Notes under the pieces: generated by a model | What the model was told of the DNA's origin: nothing | The model's database searches: none | The model's input: only the letters and a program-made list of their open reading frames with translations | Assembly: GCA_932294295.1 (NCBI GenBank) | Contig: OW028585.1 | Coordinates: 12,348,271-12,412,270 of the forward strand | Direction: 5' to 3' | DNA: 64,000 nucleotides | Source of the DNA: Alitta virens | Taxonomy: Eukaryota > Annelida > Polychaeta > Phyllodocida > Nereididae | Shown: in pieces, positions 54,900 through 64,000 of the stretch | Numbering within the stretch: the stretch's first letter is position 1 | Layout of the letters: each line of letters opens with the position of its first letter | Made by a program: the position numbers and the translations under genes

Positions 54900-55310
54900 T
54901 AAATTCACGTTTGCTAGTTCATGCTTTTTGTGGTAAATATACACAAGAGGGCGCATCAGTGCGATTCGGTGCTGATAGCTCTTTATACAGACTGCTTTTC
55001 GTCCACTCGGAATCTGACAGTAGAATGCCCAAGAAGTACATCAACAAGCACCAAAAACTCTGTTAATAATTTACTAAACTTTCGCAATTACAACGCCCCC
55101 AGCAGTCACAGAAATGAGGACTGGTCAGCACTATCCTGTGTGCCACTAGGGGCGTTGAAACGTCGCCAGAGCCCTCTTGTGAGTTTTTCGGAACTAGGCG
55201 GCCATGCTTCAAGCTTTGTTTACCGAAATGTGAATTCGAAAATGGCACAGAAATCTATTAATATTGGAAGAAATCAACCACATCTGAGCGCGAAATAATA
55301 GGAAAAAGGT
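54900..55310 (+). promoter_or_regulatory. CpG-richer block, candidate promoter or noncoding exon
   Basis: CpG density is visibly higher than in the flanking AT-rich DNA. It includes GGCGGCCATG (55198-55207), a GCGCGAAA E2F-like site near 55288 and a possible donor AAAAAG|GTACGT near 55308. An open frame at 54921-55298 (125 codons) shows no recognisable domain. It could be the first exon of an unrecognised transcript or an upstream SLC6 exon. Confidence 0.25.
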
Positions 55311-56455
55311 ACGTCTAACCCTACAGCGGGTATATGTTGTGTGACAAACGTTTACTAAAAGGCTAGTTCCCACTCAAGCCAAAAAGTCAATATTTTTTCA
55401 TCCAGGACCTTGTAACCCTGTCCTGTGGACAGGGGACTTGTAGCTATCAAAACACCTACATTTATTTTAAGGGGAACGAAGTTTTAATTGTGAAGAAAAT
55501 GTGATGATAAATAATTGCGCCTGCCTGACTTATAATATGTAGTGTACAAAAAAATACCTCTGTCAAAATATACATATATTATGTGATTCCATCAGTTTCA
55601 TGCAATAAAGTTGTCATGTATTGTTTTAAAATCACCAGTTTGTGTGATTTCTTATAAGGCCACGGTTTTTTTTTATCTTATGTTTCTCGGAACTTTCTCG
55701 GACCATTTTTCATGAGACGGTCTGTCGGAAAATAAAATAAAAATCCCCAGAAAGTGTTTTTTTAAATATATTAACACAGGTGATGTGATACTTTGAGATG
55801 CAATACATATGATTGCCCAGACAATTGTTGATTTATTAATTGAGTGGCACTGCAAAAGTTTGGCCGGCGGTGTCGAGAAACGAAAGATAAAAAAACCGTC
55901 ACCTAGGTTACAAAATTATTTGGTCGTGTCACGGCAATGCAATTTTAAAACTTTGGTTACAATGGAAAAGGAATGAACCTCAGCCCCCCGGCAGAACAGA
56001 ACTGTTTGTAACAATTAAAGTACTTTGGGTTTTTGAAAATTTGTTAATGTCAATGCCTCAATCAGGGCTGGATTAATCATTTATTTCGATGACTAGGCTG
56101 AAGCCTAGGGCCCCCCCCCCCCCCCCCCCCCACACATCAGAGAGGATCTTGCAAAAAAAAAATATTAAAAAAGAATTAAAGTAAACTATAAAGGAGAAGG
56201 TGACAAGAAACTGTCTGGGTCCTTATCTGATAGGTGATCCACCATCGGAACAATTGTATCAACATAACTGAGTTACCGATGTTGTCCGGGACAACTTGTC
56301 CCGAGTTGGAATACTATATGGGTTATCTCTGCCAAACAATAAACTAAATTGACGTTTTGTATAATGCCTATCCAATACCTGTGAAACCAAATTAAAAATC
56401 CAGTGCAGTAGTTTGAAGTAAATGTGGGAGATTCAGGCAAATTTCGAAGTTGCAT

Positions 56456-56589
56456 ACCCAGCCAGAACTATATGTTCACGAACATAAATGAAACGTTAAA
56501 AAAAAATTTCTGAGGTACACTGTAGCAAAATGTTTTTTGAACGTTTTTGTTTCATTTATGTTGGTGAACGTATGGTTCTGGCTGGGTAA
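56456..56589. mobile_element. Tc1/mariner-like MITE nested in the hAT-like element
   Basis: CCCAGCCAGAAC...ATGTTCACGAACATAAATG and its inverse ending GTTCTGGCTGGG are flanked by TA on both sides. 134 bp, no coding frame. Confidence 0.7.
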
Positions 56590-56779
56590 TAACTTAGCAC
56601 ATTATGCAGAGCAGCCCTATTTTTAGCAATTAGATAATCGTTAACAGAATGAACCAGCCCTAATGGCCACCTGTGTAGACCGGTCACCTACTGTAGATGG
56701 TCTCTACATTTCAACTCCCTCAGTGTTTTACCTTCTACAAAATGGCCGCCTGTCTTGGGTTACTGCTTAACACCAGTAA

Positions 56780-57092
56780 AGGTATTAGTGGTGTTCACTC
56801 GCTCGTGGCTCCATTGCAGCCTCCCATGCGCTTAAGCTAAATAACTATGCTGAATCAGTCTGCGGACCTGTTCAAGCATTGGTCTTTCTCAACTCCCTGG
56901 GGAGTATACAGCCCCTTACACAGAATTTCCTGCAGGGGGCTAAGCACTCTACAATCGCCATCACTATCAATAGCCAGCTCCCCATTTACACCTGGGTGGA
57001 GTGGATCAAAGGATCTGCCTCCATGCCATGGCTGGGGCTCGAACCTACAACCTTATGGTTTGCAGGCGAGCACCTTACCACTGGATCGCTAT
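56780..57092 (-). mobile_element. tRNA-derived SINE, second family
   Basis: The reverse strand starts AGCGATCCAGTGGTAAGGTG (A box) and has GTAGGTTCGAGCCCC (B box) about 40 nt later, then a non-tRNA body also found at 8030-8135. It lies inside the hAT-like element. Confidence 0.6.
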
Positions 57093-57353
57093 AAGGTTTT
57101 ACCGTGATCAAAAATATGCAGGGGCCCCACAAATGGGTTCAGCCTAGGGCCCCCAGAAGCCTTAATCCGGCCCTGGACTCAATGCTACTTGATCTGAAGT
57201 TTTTCCAGCCCACATGACCAGCTGTCAGAGGCAGATGGAATGATGCGATGATGAGGCTTGGTGTCTACACCATGTTATACATTTACCCCATGGGTGGGGT
57301 CGTTTACTGTGTCAGCATGGACACCAAGTGCATGTTCAATTCATGAAGCAGAA

Positions 57354-57544
57354 GGGCCGGGGGCCTAGCTCAGAGGTAGCGCTCTGGGCTTCCAACTGCT
57401 GGGTCCCGAGTTCGATTCCCGGTCGAGCCTAAGTTGGATGGCTGTTTCCTCCTTCATCTCATTGCCATGGTCCCTGCCTGTCCTAATTAGCCCATCAGGT
57501 GCAGAAATACAGGATGTAAAGCCCTAATCACACCCACACACACA
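57354..57544 (+). mobile_element. tRNA-derived SINE with perfect 12-bp target-site duplication
   Basis: The head has CCTAGCTCAGAGGTAGCG (A box) and GAGTTCGATTCCC (B box) around a GGCTTCCAAC anticodon-like loop. A body follows, ending ACAGGATGTAAAGCCCTAAT. CATGAAGCAGAA is duplicated at 57342-57353 and 57545-57556. The stems are imperfect, so it is not called a tRNA gene. Confidence 0.85.
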
Positions 57545-57919
57545 CATGAAGCAGAAAATAAGTATGGCTTAATGTGGTGTACACATGAAGATATGTACCA
57601 CTTTCCAGTGCAGTTTAGCTATGTATGCCATGGTACAAATACTCATGTACAATGTTTGGCCGGTGTGCTCCATATGACACTACTGGCATAGCCAGAATTT
57701 CATCAGCTGGCAAGAATAAGAAATTGTATTGCTCCATTCATATAAAATATTCTTAGATAACTTTGTTGTTTCTGTTAATTAATGTGGAGATGCAAGTAGA
57801 AAAATAACCTCATTGGAAAATGTCAGCAAATTTCAAACAGCAGAAGGTTTGCAAGAATATAAACATTCTGCAGTTGGCCATGACAGTAGTCGCTTTCTGG
57901 GGCGTTACCATGACAACTG

Positions 57920-58102
57920 GGGTTTGGGGCTTAGCTCAGTGGTAGCGCACTGGGCTTCCAACCACTGGGTCCCGGGTTCAATTCCCGGTCGAGCCTTTGT
58001 TGGATGGCTGTTTCATCCTTCGTCTCATGGCCATTGTCCCTACCTGTCCTAATTAGCCCATCAGGTGCAGAAATACAGGACATAAAGCCCTAATCACCCA
58101 CC
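57920..58102 (+). mobile_element. tRNA-derived SINE with perfect 13-bp target-site duplication
   Basis: A close relative of the copy 570 bp upstream, with TTAGCTCAGTGGTAGCG and GGGTTCAATTCCC boxes. ACCATGACAACTG flanks it at 57907-57919 and 58103-58115. It ends about 245 bp upstream of the SLC6 TATA box. Confidence 0.88.
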
Positions 58103-58345
58103 ACCATGACAACTGTTTCTATGGCAACCATTGATGCAATTATGAACAAAATATTTTTTTGACATACATATTGTCTTTATTGTGTCTCTTGGAAACACAC
58201 GCAAGTACCAACCAGTCATCAAATTTTGACGTAAGACCGATGAATAATCCTTAAACTACGCTATCATCCTCTTTGCTTGTCCTGTTCTTGAACTATCTCA
58301 AATTATCTCAAGATTTATTCCAGATAAAGTCGAGGATCCTGGCCG

Positions 58346-58376
58346 TATAAATAGAATCATACTTGAACATCTTCAG
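58346..58376 (+). promoter_or_regulatory. SLC6 gene core promoter (TATA box and initiator)
   Basis: TATAAATA lies at 58346-58353. An initiator-like TTCAGAAC follows, with its A at about 58375, so the spacing of about 29 nt is canonical. The predicted 5' UTR is about 47 nt up to the ATG at 58422. Confidence 0.6.
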
Positions 58377-58424
58377 AACTTGTGATAACGCTTCGAACGG
58401 AGTGGAAAATTTCCAGGCAAAATG
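58375..58424 (+). CDS. SLC6 exon 1 (5' UTR plus ATG only)
   Basis: The exon ends AAAATG|GTAAGT, so the start codon is the last codon of the exon. An A at -3 fits a good start context. Another ATG at 61781 in exon 2 could serve if this exon is skipped. Confidence 0.65.
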
Positions 58425-61400
58425 GTAAGTTAAATTTTAAAGACATTGATATTAAATTTATGTCATGTTAGTTTAATGTTTTAGGTTGCTGTCTAAGTTG
58501 ACTGGATGGTGCTCGGCAGATTATAGGTCATCGCTTTTTGGTTGATAAATCAGTAATATAAGTTGTATTTGGTTAAGTTTGACTAGCTGGCTCTTTTAAT
58601 TATTATTAATATTATTATTTATTAATATTATTATTTATAACATTTATATAGCGCTACATGTATTTTAAATTAAAAAAAATAATCTAGTGCGCTGTACAGA
58701 AAGTTGTTAAGATAAAAATAAATAAGATATTTGATTAAAGTACAGACAAAAGGAAATTATATATAATTGAAATAAATATAGTAAAAACAAAATAAATCAT
58801 AAAATTTAAAACAGTGATATAGATATAGTTTAGCAGCTAAAAGTTTTTAAAATATTTGGAATCCTGCTGTTCATAAGAAACTAAATTCATATTATATATT
58901 TTTAATATATTTAACCAAATCGTTGTGTCATAAATATATCAAACTTTTAAAAGATTTTCATCAAAACTTCACATTATTTCTTGATAATTATGAATAACTG
59001 TTTTTTAACTCTTAATTTACATCACAATTTTTATCAAAACTTTGAAATGATCAGCAAACAATTAATGCAATAATAGACATTACTGATGACTATTATGTCA
59101 GTTATGGCGATGTTATTTATCATAATATTACTAAACATCTTCCTGAAGCAAGACGCCATTGCGTAGCTACGCTAGGCGCCTTGCTAGATATTAGCACGAT
59201 TGTGTGGTTTGCATACCCAGTGTTTCTATATTTAGTGCAGCAATGTTACGGGGGAAAAAACCAGGCCATGCAACAAAATCTGCGTGGAGTAGGTGAGAAA
59301 GATGATTACTAAACAATGTGTAGATATATATTTTTTTTTTTTGCATATTTTGTATCACAGCATTTTTTAGTTTCTAAAATGCAAAATTGTAACCAACACT
59401 ATGTAGTTAGTATATTACACGTGTAATATAATTGTCACAATGAACATACAGCATACATTTAAACTTTTTGTCGCTTCAGCTACAACTCAATGACAATTGA
59501 CAGCTTTTTTCAATGTTTTGCCCTTCGTACTCATACACTCATTGTGCTCCTGATTGCCTGTTGTACTATTAGTCAGATAACATATTTGTGGTTTATCTAA
59601 AAGAGGATTTTTTAATTAGTCTCTTTTTTATTGTGTAAAGCAGCGGAATCGTGACATTTTCATCACGTCTGTTGCATGTTTATTAATAAATTATTGTGAT
59701 AATGAGGTTCTGCGAATAATTATTGAGACGTCAAAGACATGCAGTCACACCAAAATTAGTCAGCCTCTTGAATTATCTTCTTCTTCATCTTCCTTTTCTT
59801 CTTCTTCAGCTTCTTTTTCCCCTTCAGATTCTTCTTCAGCTTCTTCTTCTTCTTCTTTTTCTTCAGCTGCTTCTTCTTCAGCTTGTTCTTCTTCTTCTTG
59901 TTCATCTTCTTTTTCAGCTTCTTCTTCTTTCTTCTTCTTCAGCTTCTTTAGCTTCTTCATCAGCTTCAACTTCTTCTTATTCTTCTTCTTTTTTTAAAAA
60001 CAAATTTCACTTGTAACCGACAATGATAAATGTATAAATAAATCGAACTCATAGCCGTAGTCAGCCATTCGATTTCAAACTTCGATTTCAAACTTCGATT
60101 TTAAACTTTGAATGATACTAGAGAGTCTAAATACCATCTTTAACTTAGTTACTTCAATCACAGTTTGAATTTGCATCAAAAGCCTCTAAATACATTTAAG
60201 GGTGAGGTGGCCATATATGGGGTGTCATAGTATTGTATTGTATATATATATAATGTATTGTATTGTATATTTTATTGGTACTGAATACTATAGATAATTT
60301 AACATCATAATGAACATGATACCTTGATAAATCAGCGTATTATCAATCATGGAATTTAACTCATTTTTTTCGATGTAAAGAATCATTCCTCAAAATTTTC
60401 CACTGACGTTAAACAGAAAAGTTCCTACAACAGCGGAACCCCACAATTAAGGCCACCCTTGAGAATGAAGTGGTGATCTGACCAAATAAATTTTGCACTG
60501 TGTCCCAGTGATGATTGTTTATGCCTCGCTATCTTTTTATCTGTTGTGTTAGATAAGTATTGTTGCTCTCTAGTAAATGTGTTTATTGCTCCTGGGTGTG
60601 TGTAAAGTTCCAACTTCATGCAGTATATTTTTGCCATCTTTGATTTGTGATAGTTGTACCCAATTATAAGACCACTTCGCTATTAAGACCACTTCACTAT
60701 TATGACCACCTCTTTATTAAGACCACCTTGCTATTAAGACCACCTCATTATTTAGACCACCTCACTATTAAGACCACCTCACCATTAAGACCACCTCACC
60801 ATTAAGACCACCTCACTATTAAGACCACCTCATTATTAAGACCACCTCATTATTAAGACCACCTCACCATTAAGACCACCTCACCATTAAGACCACCTCA
60901 CCATTAAGACCACCTCACTATTAAGACCACCTCATTATTAAGACCACCTCATTATTAAGACCACCTAACTATAAGACAGACCGCCAGACACACAATATTA
61001 TGAATAAAAATTAGGCTGTATCAGTGCAAGATCCTGAGTCAGTATAAATTGATTCTCAATTTTGGCAGACATATGAAGACCACCTCATTATTAGACCGCC
61101 TCACTATTAAGACTTCATTATTAAGACCACTTCACTATTAAGAGCGTCTTACTATTAGACCACCTCGCTATTAAGACCACTTCATTATTAAGACCACTTC
61201 ATTATTAAGATCGTCTTACTATTAGACCACCTCACTATTAAGACCGCCTCACTATTAAGGCCACCTCACTATTAAGATACATTTGAGGCATTTTTGAATG
61301 GGTTGGTCGGTCAAAATATCATGAAACAAAACTTTCTATTAAATCACATCAGGACATATAATGCTATTTTTTTCTGTTAGCACATTTCTCCTGGATTCGA

Positions 61401-62191
61401 AAAGCTAATAATTATATAACTGTCGAGTAAGGTCATGATTTTTCAATAATGTGGTGGTATGAAACTTCCCGGCTTAGATAGATAGATAGATGGTGAGCAA
61501 TTTTATGGGAACTAGCGCTTTACAAACAGAATTATCAAATTATTGGATATATTACAGTCCTCTCTATTAAGACCACCTCATTATTAAGACCGCCTCACTA
61601 TTAAGACCACCTCACTATTACATCACCTTCTTCAACTTCTTGCCACTATTGGGGTTGATTGGTGGAGAAGTCATGTTACACATTTACCAGCTTACATTTA
61701 TGTACCATCATTAATACCCTAACTGCAATGTTCATTCAACTTTCATGTTTGGTTTTGTATATTTACAGCAGACGATAGAAATGAAGAAAACTGGCATGAA
61801 TGGCGTTATAAAATCAGGCGGATCTGCAGATAATGCATTAGGTAATTTTGTTGAGTAAATTTCATTGTCTAATATCACTGACGTCATTGGCTATTCACAG
61901 AACTCGACAATTTTGTTTTGGTTTTAAATTACTATGAGTTTTATTGCTGTAACACTCAAGTCCAGTTCAAATTTAAGAGCATTTTCATTGGTAATGATAA
62001 AATAAACTTTTGGTAGAATTAAATAAAGATGTACTGTGTTCTTTTAAATTAATTTTATTTATTTATGATTGATTGATTGATTCATTCATTCATTTATTAA
62101 TTCTTTGTTTTTAATGTTAGGTCAAATCACCCTTAATGATTTTTTTTTTTATTAAGAAAAAGACTGGTTGATTGGTCAGTTCATCAATCAC

Positions 62192-62240
<49 letters not shown>

Positions 62241-62598
62241 AGTTTATCAATCACTGATTGATCGATCGATTGACCAGGCCACAGATTGATTACTAGATTT
62301 TCAATTGATTAAGTGAAAGATGACCAGATCCCATTGATAAATTAAATATATATCAATTAAGCAAAAGATTGATTGATAGATCGATCGATTGGTCACAAAT
62401 TGATTGGTTTATCAGATCATTGATTTATTGATTGATTTTCAGCAGGAGTCAGTGGTGAAGCATCTGATGAGGCGGGTGAAGCATCTGGCCGAGGCCAGTG
62501 GGGCGGACAGATAGAGTTCATTTTGACGTGCATCGGTTTTTCAGTTGGACTCGGGAATGTGTGGAGATTTCCTTATTTAACTTATCAAAATGGAGGAG
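58422..62598 (+). CDS. SLC6-family Na+/Cl- dependent transporter, N-terminal part (3'-partial)
   Basis: Segments 58422-58424, 61769-61841 and 62443-62598 join in frame (phases 0 and 1). They give an acidic, Gly/Ser-rich cytoplasmic N-terminus of about 40 residues, then [20 protein letters not shown] and [16 protein letters not shown]. The latter is the TM1 signature of neurotransmitter:sodium symporters and includes the unwound Gly-Leu-Gly-Asn sodium/substrate region and the RFP gate arginine. Members import amino acids, amines or osmolytes across the plasma membrane. The last exon exits in phase 1 and later exons lie beyond the window. The subfamily (glycine, GABA, other) cannot be fixed from TM1. 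Confidence 0.9.
58600..58800 (-). mobile_element. Probable LINE 3' end remnant
   Basis: (ATTATTTATTA)n is followed by ATAACATTTATATAGCGCTAC and GTGCGCTGTACA, a layout like the reverse LINE tail at 1944. No coding frame remains. Confidence 0.4.
59775..59995. repeat. (CTT)n polypyrimidine tract with AGCTTCTTC units
   Basis: A 220-bp pyrimidine strand of TTC triplets, interrupted by CAGC. The reverse strand gives a Lys/Glu-only frame, an artefact of the repeat. Confidence 0.9.
60663..60976. repeat. 17-bp minisatellite, main block
   Basis: About 18 head-to-tail units of ATTAAGACCACCTCA(C/T)(T/C). The unit variants CACC, CACC, CACT, CATT, CATT recur in order, a higher-order repeat. Confidence 0.92.
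61074..61276. repeat. 17-bp minisatellite, second block
   Basis: More diverged ATTAAGACC(A/G)CCTCACT units with 1-3 bp deletions, about 12 units. Confidence 0.88.
61559..61624. repeat. 17-bp minisatellite, third block
   Basis: Four units of the same 17-bp sequence, 150 bp upstream of SLC6 exon 2. Confidence 0.85.
61769..61841 (+). CDS. SLC6 exon 2
   Basis: The acceptor TTTACAG|CAG is a tandem NAGNAG site, so one Gln may be included or skipped. The exon encodes [19 protein letters not shown] and ADNAL, a cytoplasmic tail. It exits in phase 1 at GTAATT. Confidence 0.7.
62068..62430. repeat. (GATT)n microsatellite region upstream of exon 3
   Basis: A pure (GATT) run at 62193-62240 and degenerate GATTGATC/GATTGAT units reaching to the polypyrimidine tract of the exon-3 acceptor. 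Confidence 0.9.
62443..62598 (+). CDS. SLC6 exon 3 (TM1)
   Basis: The acceptor TTTTCAG|CAG is again NAGNAG. The exon encodes a [11 protein letters not shown] duplication, then the SLC6 TM1 block. It exits in phase 1 inside the NGGG motif at GTAAGA. Confidence 0.92.
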
Positions 62599-63460
62599 GT
62601 AAGAATTTCCCCATGGCAACACTTATATCAGGGTATCCACTGGACAGGAAAAACAAGGAAAATTGTAAAAAAAAAAAAATCCCTGCAGGGAAAATTCAGG
62701 GAATTTGATGTTAGGTTATGAATTCAGGGAAAACGGAGGGAATTTTGTCACTATATGTATAATAATATGTATAATGCTAACATAATTTTGATCGGAAATG
62801 TATAACGCTGGATGGCAGTGTGGCTTATTGTAGATAAGTTTCATAGGTTGAAATGGACTCTGTTGATTTAAAAATTACACTAAACTTTGTGGTATTTTGG
62901 TGGTGAAGGTACAGCTGTTGGGTACCAGGAGGCCGTATAATCACCTGGGAAAATATCTAGTGAAACGGGGAAAATACAGGAAATTTTGTTTTCAAAATTG
63001 AGTGGATACCCTCCGTATAATTTTAACTTCCCTGGATCTGCCAATATGAAGAGAAATGTGCCGAAAGAAAAATAAATTAACAAGTCCCATTATTATGTTA
63101 TACAAAATTTCATTTTATTTTGGGATTTTCAACGACTGTCCTACTGAAAATTGCCCCGAGAGGACCCGAGAAGATAAAGATCAAATAAGTGTGGTCCAAC
63201 TTAACAAAGTCCTTAAAATCATCATAAACCATCCGAGATAAGAACCTTTTGTCTCTCGCATTCTATGGCAAATTGTTCCATGCTGATGAGATTTCATTTG
63301 GTAATCTTGATTCTGAACAGGTTTTTAATTTGTGATTTGAAATGAGGAGTCTCTCACAGTCTTATTTTGAATATGATGAGGAATTTTATTGAAGAAATGT
63401 CAACATGTGCATCAGGGCACAGGATAGTTCCAAATGAGTGCAATATTAAGCATTTTCAGA
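62599..63460. other. SLC6 intron 3, first part
   Basis: No exon was recognised. GGGTATCCACTGGACAGG and its inverse-like TGAGTGGATACCCTCCG at 62629-62646 and 62999-63015, with repeated CAGGGAAAAT words, suggest a diverged inverted-repeat element at about 62625-63020. Confidence 0.4.
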
Positions 63461-63830
63461 TAAGATAAGATAAACTTTATTTATGGTCAAAGGTCACTAA
63501 GACAAAACAACAAAACATAAGCTATAAAGCTTTTAGCCAACTGAAGAATAACAGTAACAAAATGAAGATATATATTATATATACAGATGATTGGTATGAG
63601 ATCATGACTAAACTATACAATGATCATAAATTATTTTGCTGACAAATTATGCATTATCCACAATTACAACTTTCCAAGGAACTGCGACGTCTTAATAAGT
63701 CTTTGAATTTAGCTAATTCATCTACTCTTTTAATTCAACGGGTAAAGAATTCCAGACCATAGCACCTTGATACATAATAGACCTGAAACCATATTGCATA
63801 GTGTTGTAAACAGGCTTGACCAGCTTAAAA
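63461..63830 (-). mobile_element. Non-LTR retrotransposon (LINE) 3' fragment, frameshifted
   Basis: The reverse strand encodes YGFRSIMYQGAMVWNSLPVE, a stop, then in another frame VDELAKFKDLLRRRSSLE, the usual end of LINE reverse-transcriptase ORFs. The 3' end at 63461 carries the TTATCT microsatellite tail after ATAAAG. Confidence 0.65.
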
Positions 63831-63882
63831 TTATCTCTCATCTCATTGATCTATTGAACTATTCTATTATCATTGTCTTGTG

Positions 63883-63940
63883 TTTACTTATTTAACTTAT
63901 CAAAATGAAGGAGATAAGAATCTTCCCAAAGGAACACATT
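63883..63940 (+). pseudogene. Decayed copy of the SLC6 exon-3/intron-3 junction
   Basis: Positions 63887-63907 match 62572-62592 exactly (21 bp) and similarity continues about 30 bp across the splice site. The donor GT (62599) is AT here (63914), so it could not splice. Upstream TM1 coding sequence is not preserved. Confidence 0.6.
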
Positions 63941-64000
63941 TACTATCTTTGATTTCATACACGATATTTATTGATGACAATTATTGGCATTTAATCATTT

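Larger units (their letters stand above)
56063..57175. mobile_element. hAT-like element of about 1.1 kb with nested insertions
   Basis: CAGGGCTGGATTAA and TTAATCCGGCCCTG are inverted ends with one mismatch. Flanks GCCTCAAT (56055-56062) and GACTCAAT (57176-57183) match at 7 of 8 positions. Matching GGCTGAAGCCTAGGGCCCC / GGGGCC...GGTTCAGCCTAGGGCCCC segments lie inside. No transposase frame is visible. Confidence 0.65.

Noticed and set aside
54872..55298. Two overlapping ORFs as a new gene
   Set aside because: Neither shows a domain, signal peptide or clear initiation context; kept only as a CpG-rich region of interest.
57358..57431. Functional tRNA gene
   Set aside because: A and B boxes are present, but the stems are imperfect and the unit continues into a SINE body with target-site duplications.
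57925..57996. Functional tRNA gene (second)
   Set aside because: Same reason: tRNA-like head of a SINE.
59760..59969. Lys/Glu-rich reverse-strand ORF of 69 codons
   Set aside because: It is the translation of a (TTC)n tract with no other signal.
60663..61624. CRISPR-like array of short repeats
   Set aside because: Units are 17 bp, directly adjacent, with no spacers; this is a minisatellite in an animal intron.

Overview
This is a stretch of animal nuclear DNA. It is AT-rich, the genes are split by GT-AG introns, and the intergenic and intronic space is full of short inverted-repeat DNA transposons (MITEs), tRNA-derived SINEs, L2/CR1-like LINE tails and minisatellites. The gene types (tandem von Willebrand A modules, a mitochondrial FAD/EF-hand glycerol-3-phosphate dehydrogenase, an SLC6 transporter) and the repeat content suggest an invertebrate, plausibly a marine one and possibly a deuterostome. 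The species cannot be fixed from the sequence. No prokaryotic or viral genes were seen.

Region 1 (1-27231, + strand) holds the 3' part of a large gene. Twenty-five exons read in one continuous frame and encode 1418 residues: seven tandem vWA domains, a 13-residue linker encoded largely by a 38-nt exon, and a proline-rich linker. The 5' end lies upstream of the window. Each vWA module is bounded by phase-1 introns and opens and closes with a cysteine, as in matrilin/collagen VI type secreted proteins. Domains 1-5 have recognisable MIDAS metal-binding motifs; domains 6 and 7 have lost them.

Region 2 (27232-32426) is intergenic or 5' noncoding. It contains a near-perfect foldback element, a short hAT-like MITE and a GC-richer block that may be a promoter.

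Region 3 (32427-51511, + strand) is a complete 16-coding-exon gene for mitochondrial glycerol-3-phosphate dehydrogenase (GPD2). All exon phases agree and give 726 aa. Its introns carry hAT-like MITEs with readable 8-bp target-site duplications and a cluster of three CRE-like sites.

Region 4 (51512-58345) contains the GPD2 3' flank, a CpG-richer block near 55 kb, a nested transposon cluster at 56-57.2 kb, and two tRNA-SINEs with perfect target-site duplications.

Region 5 (58346-64000, + strand) is the start of an SLC6 sodium-coupled neurotransmitter/amino-acid transporter gene: TATA box plus initiator, a first coding exon that ends at the ATG, and exons for the cytoplasmic N-terminus and TM1. 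The rest lies beyond the window. Intron 1 holds a 17-bp minisatellite, and a decayed copy of the exon-3/intron-3 junction sits near 63.9 kb.

The three genes share a strand but nothing links them functionally. I see no undescribed multi-gene system. The most unusual features are the architecture of the vWA gene and the layered mobile-element insertions, several of which can be ordered in time from nesting and target-site duplications.
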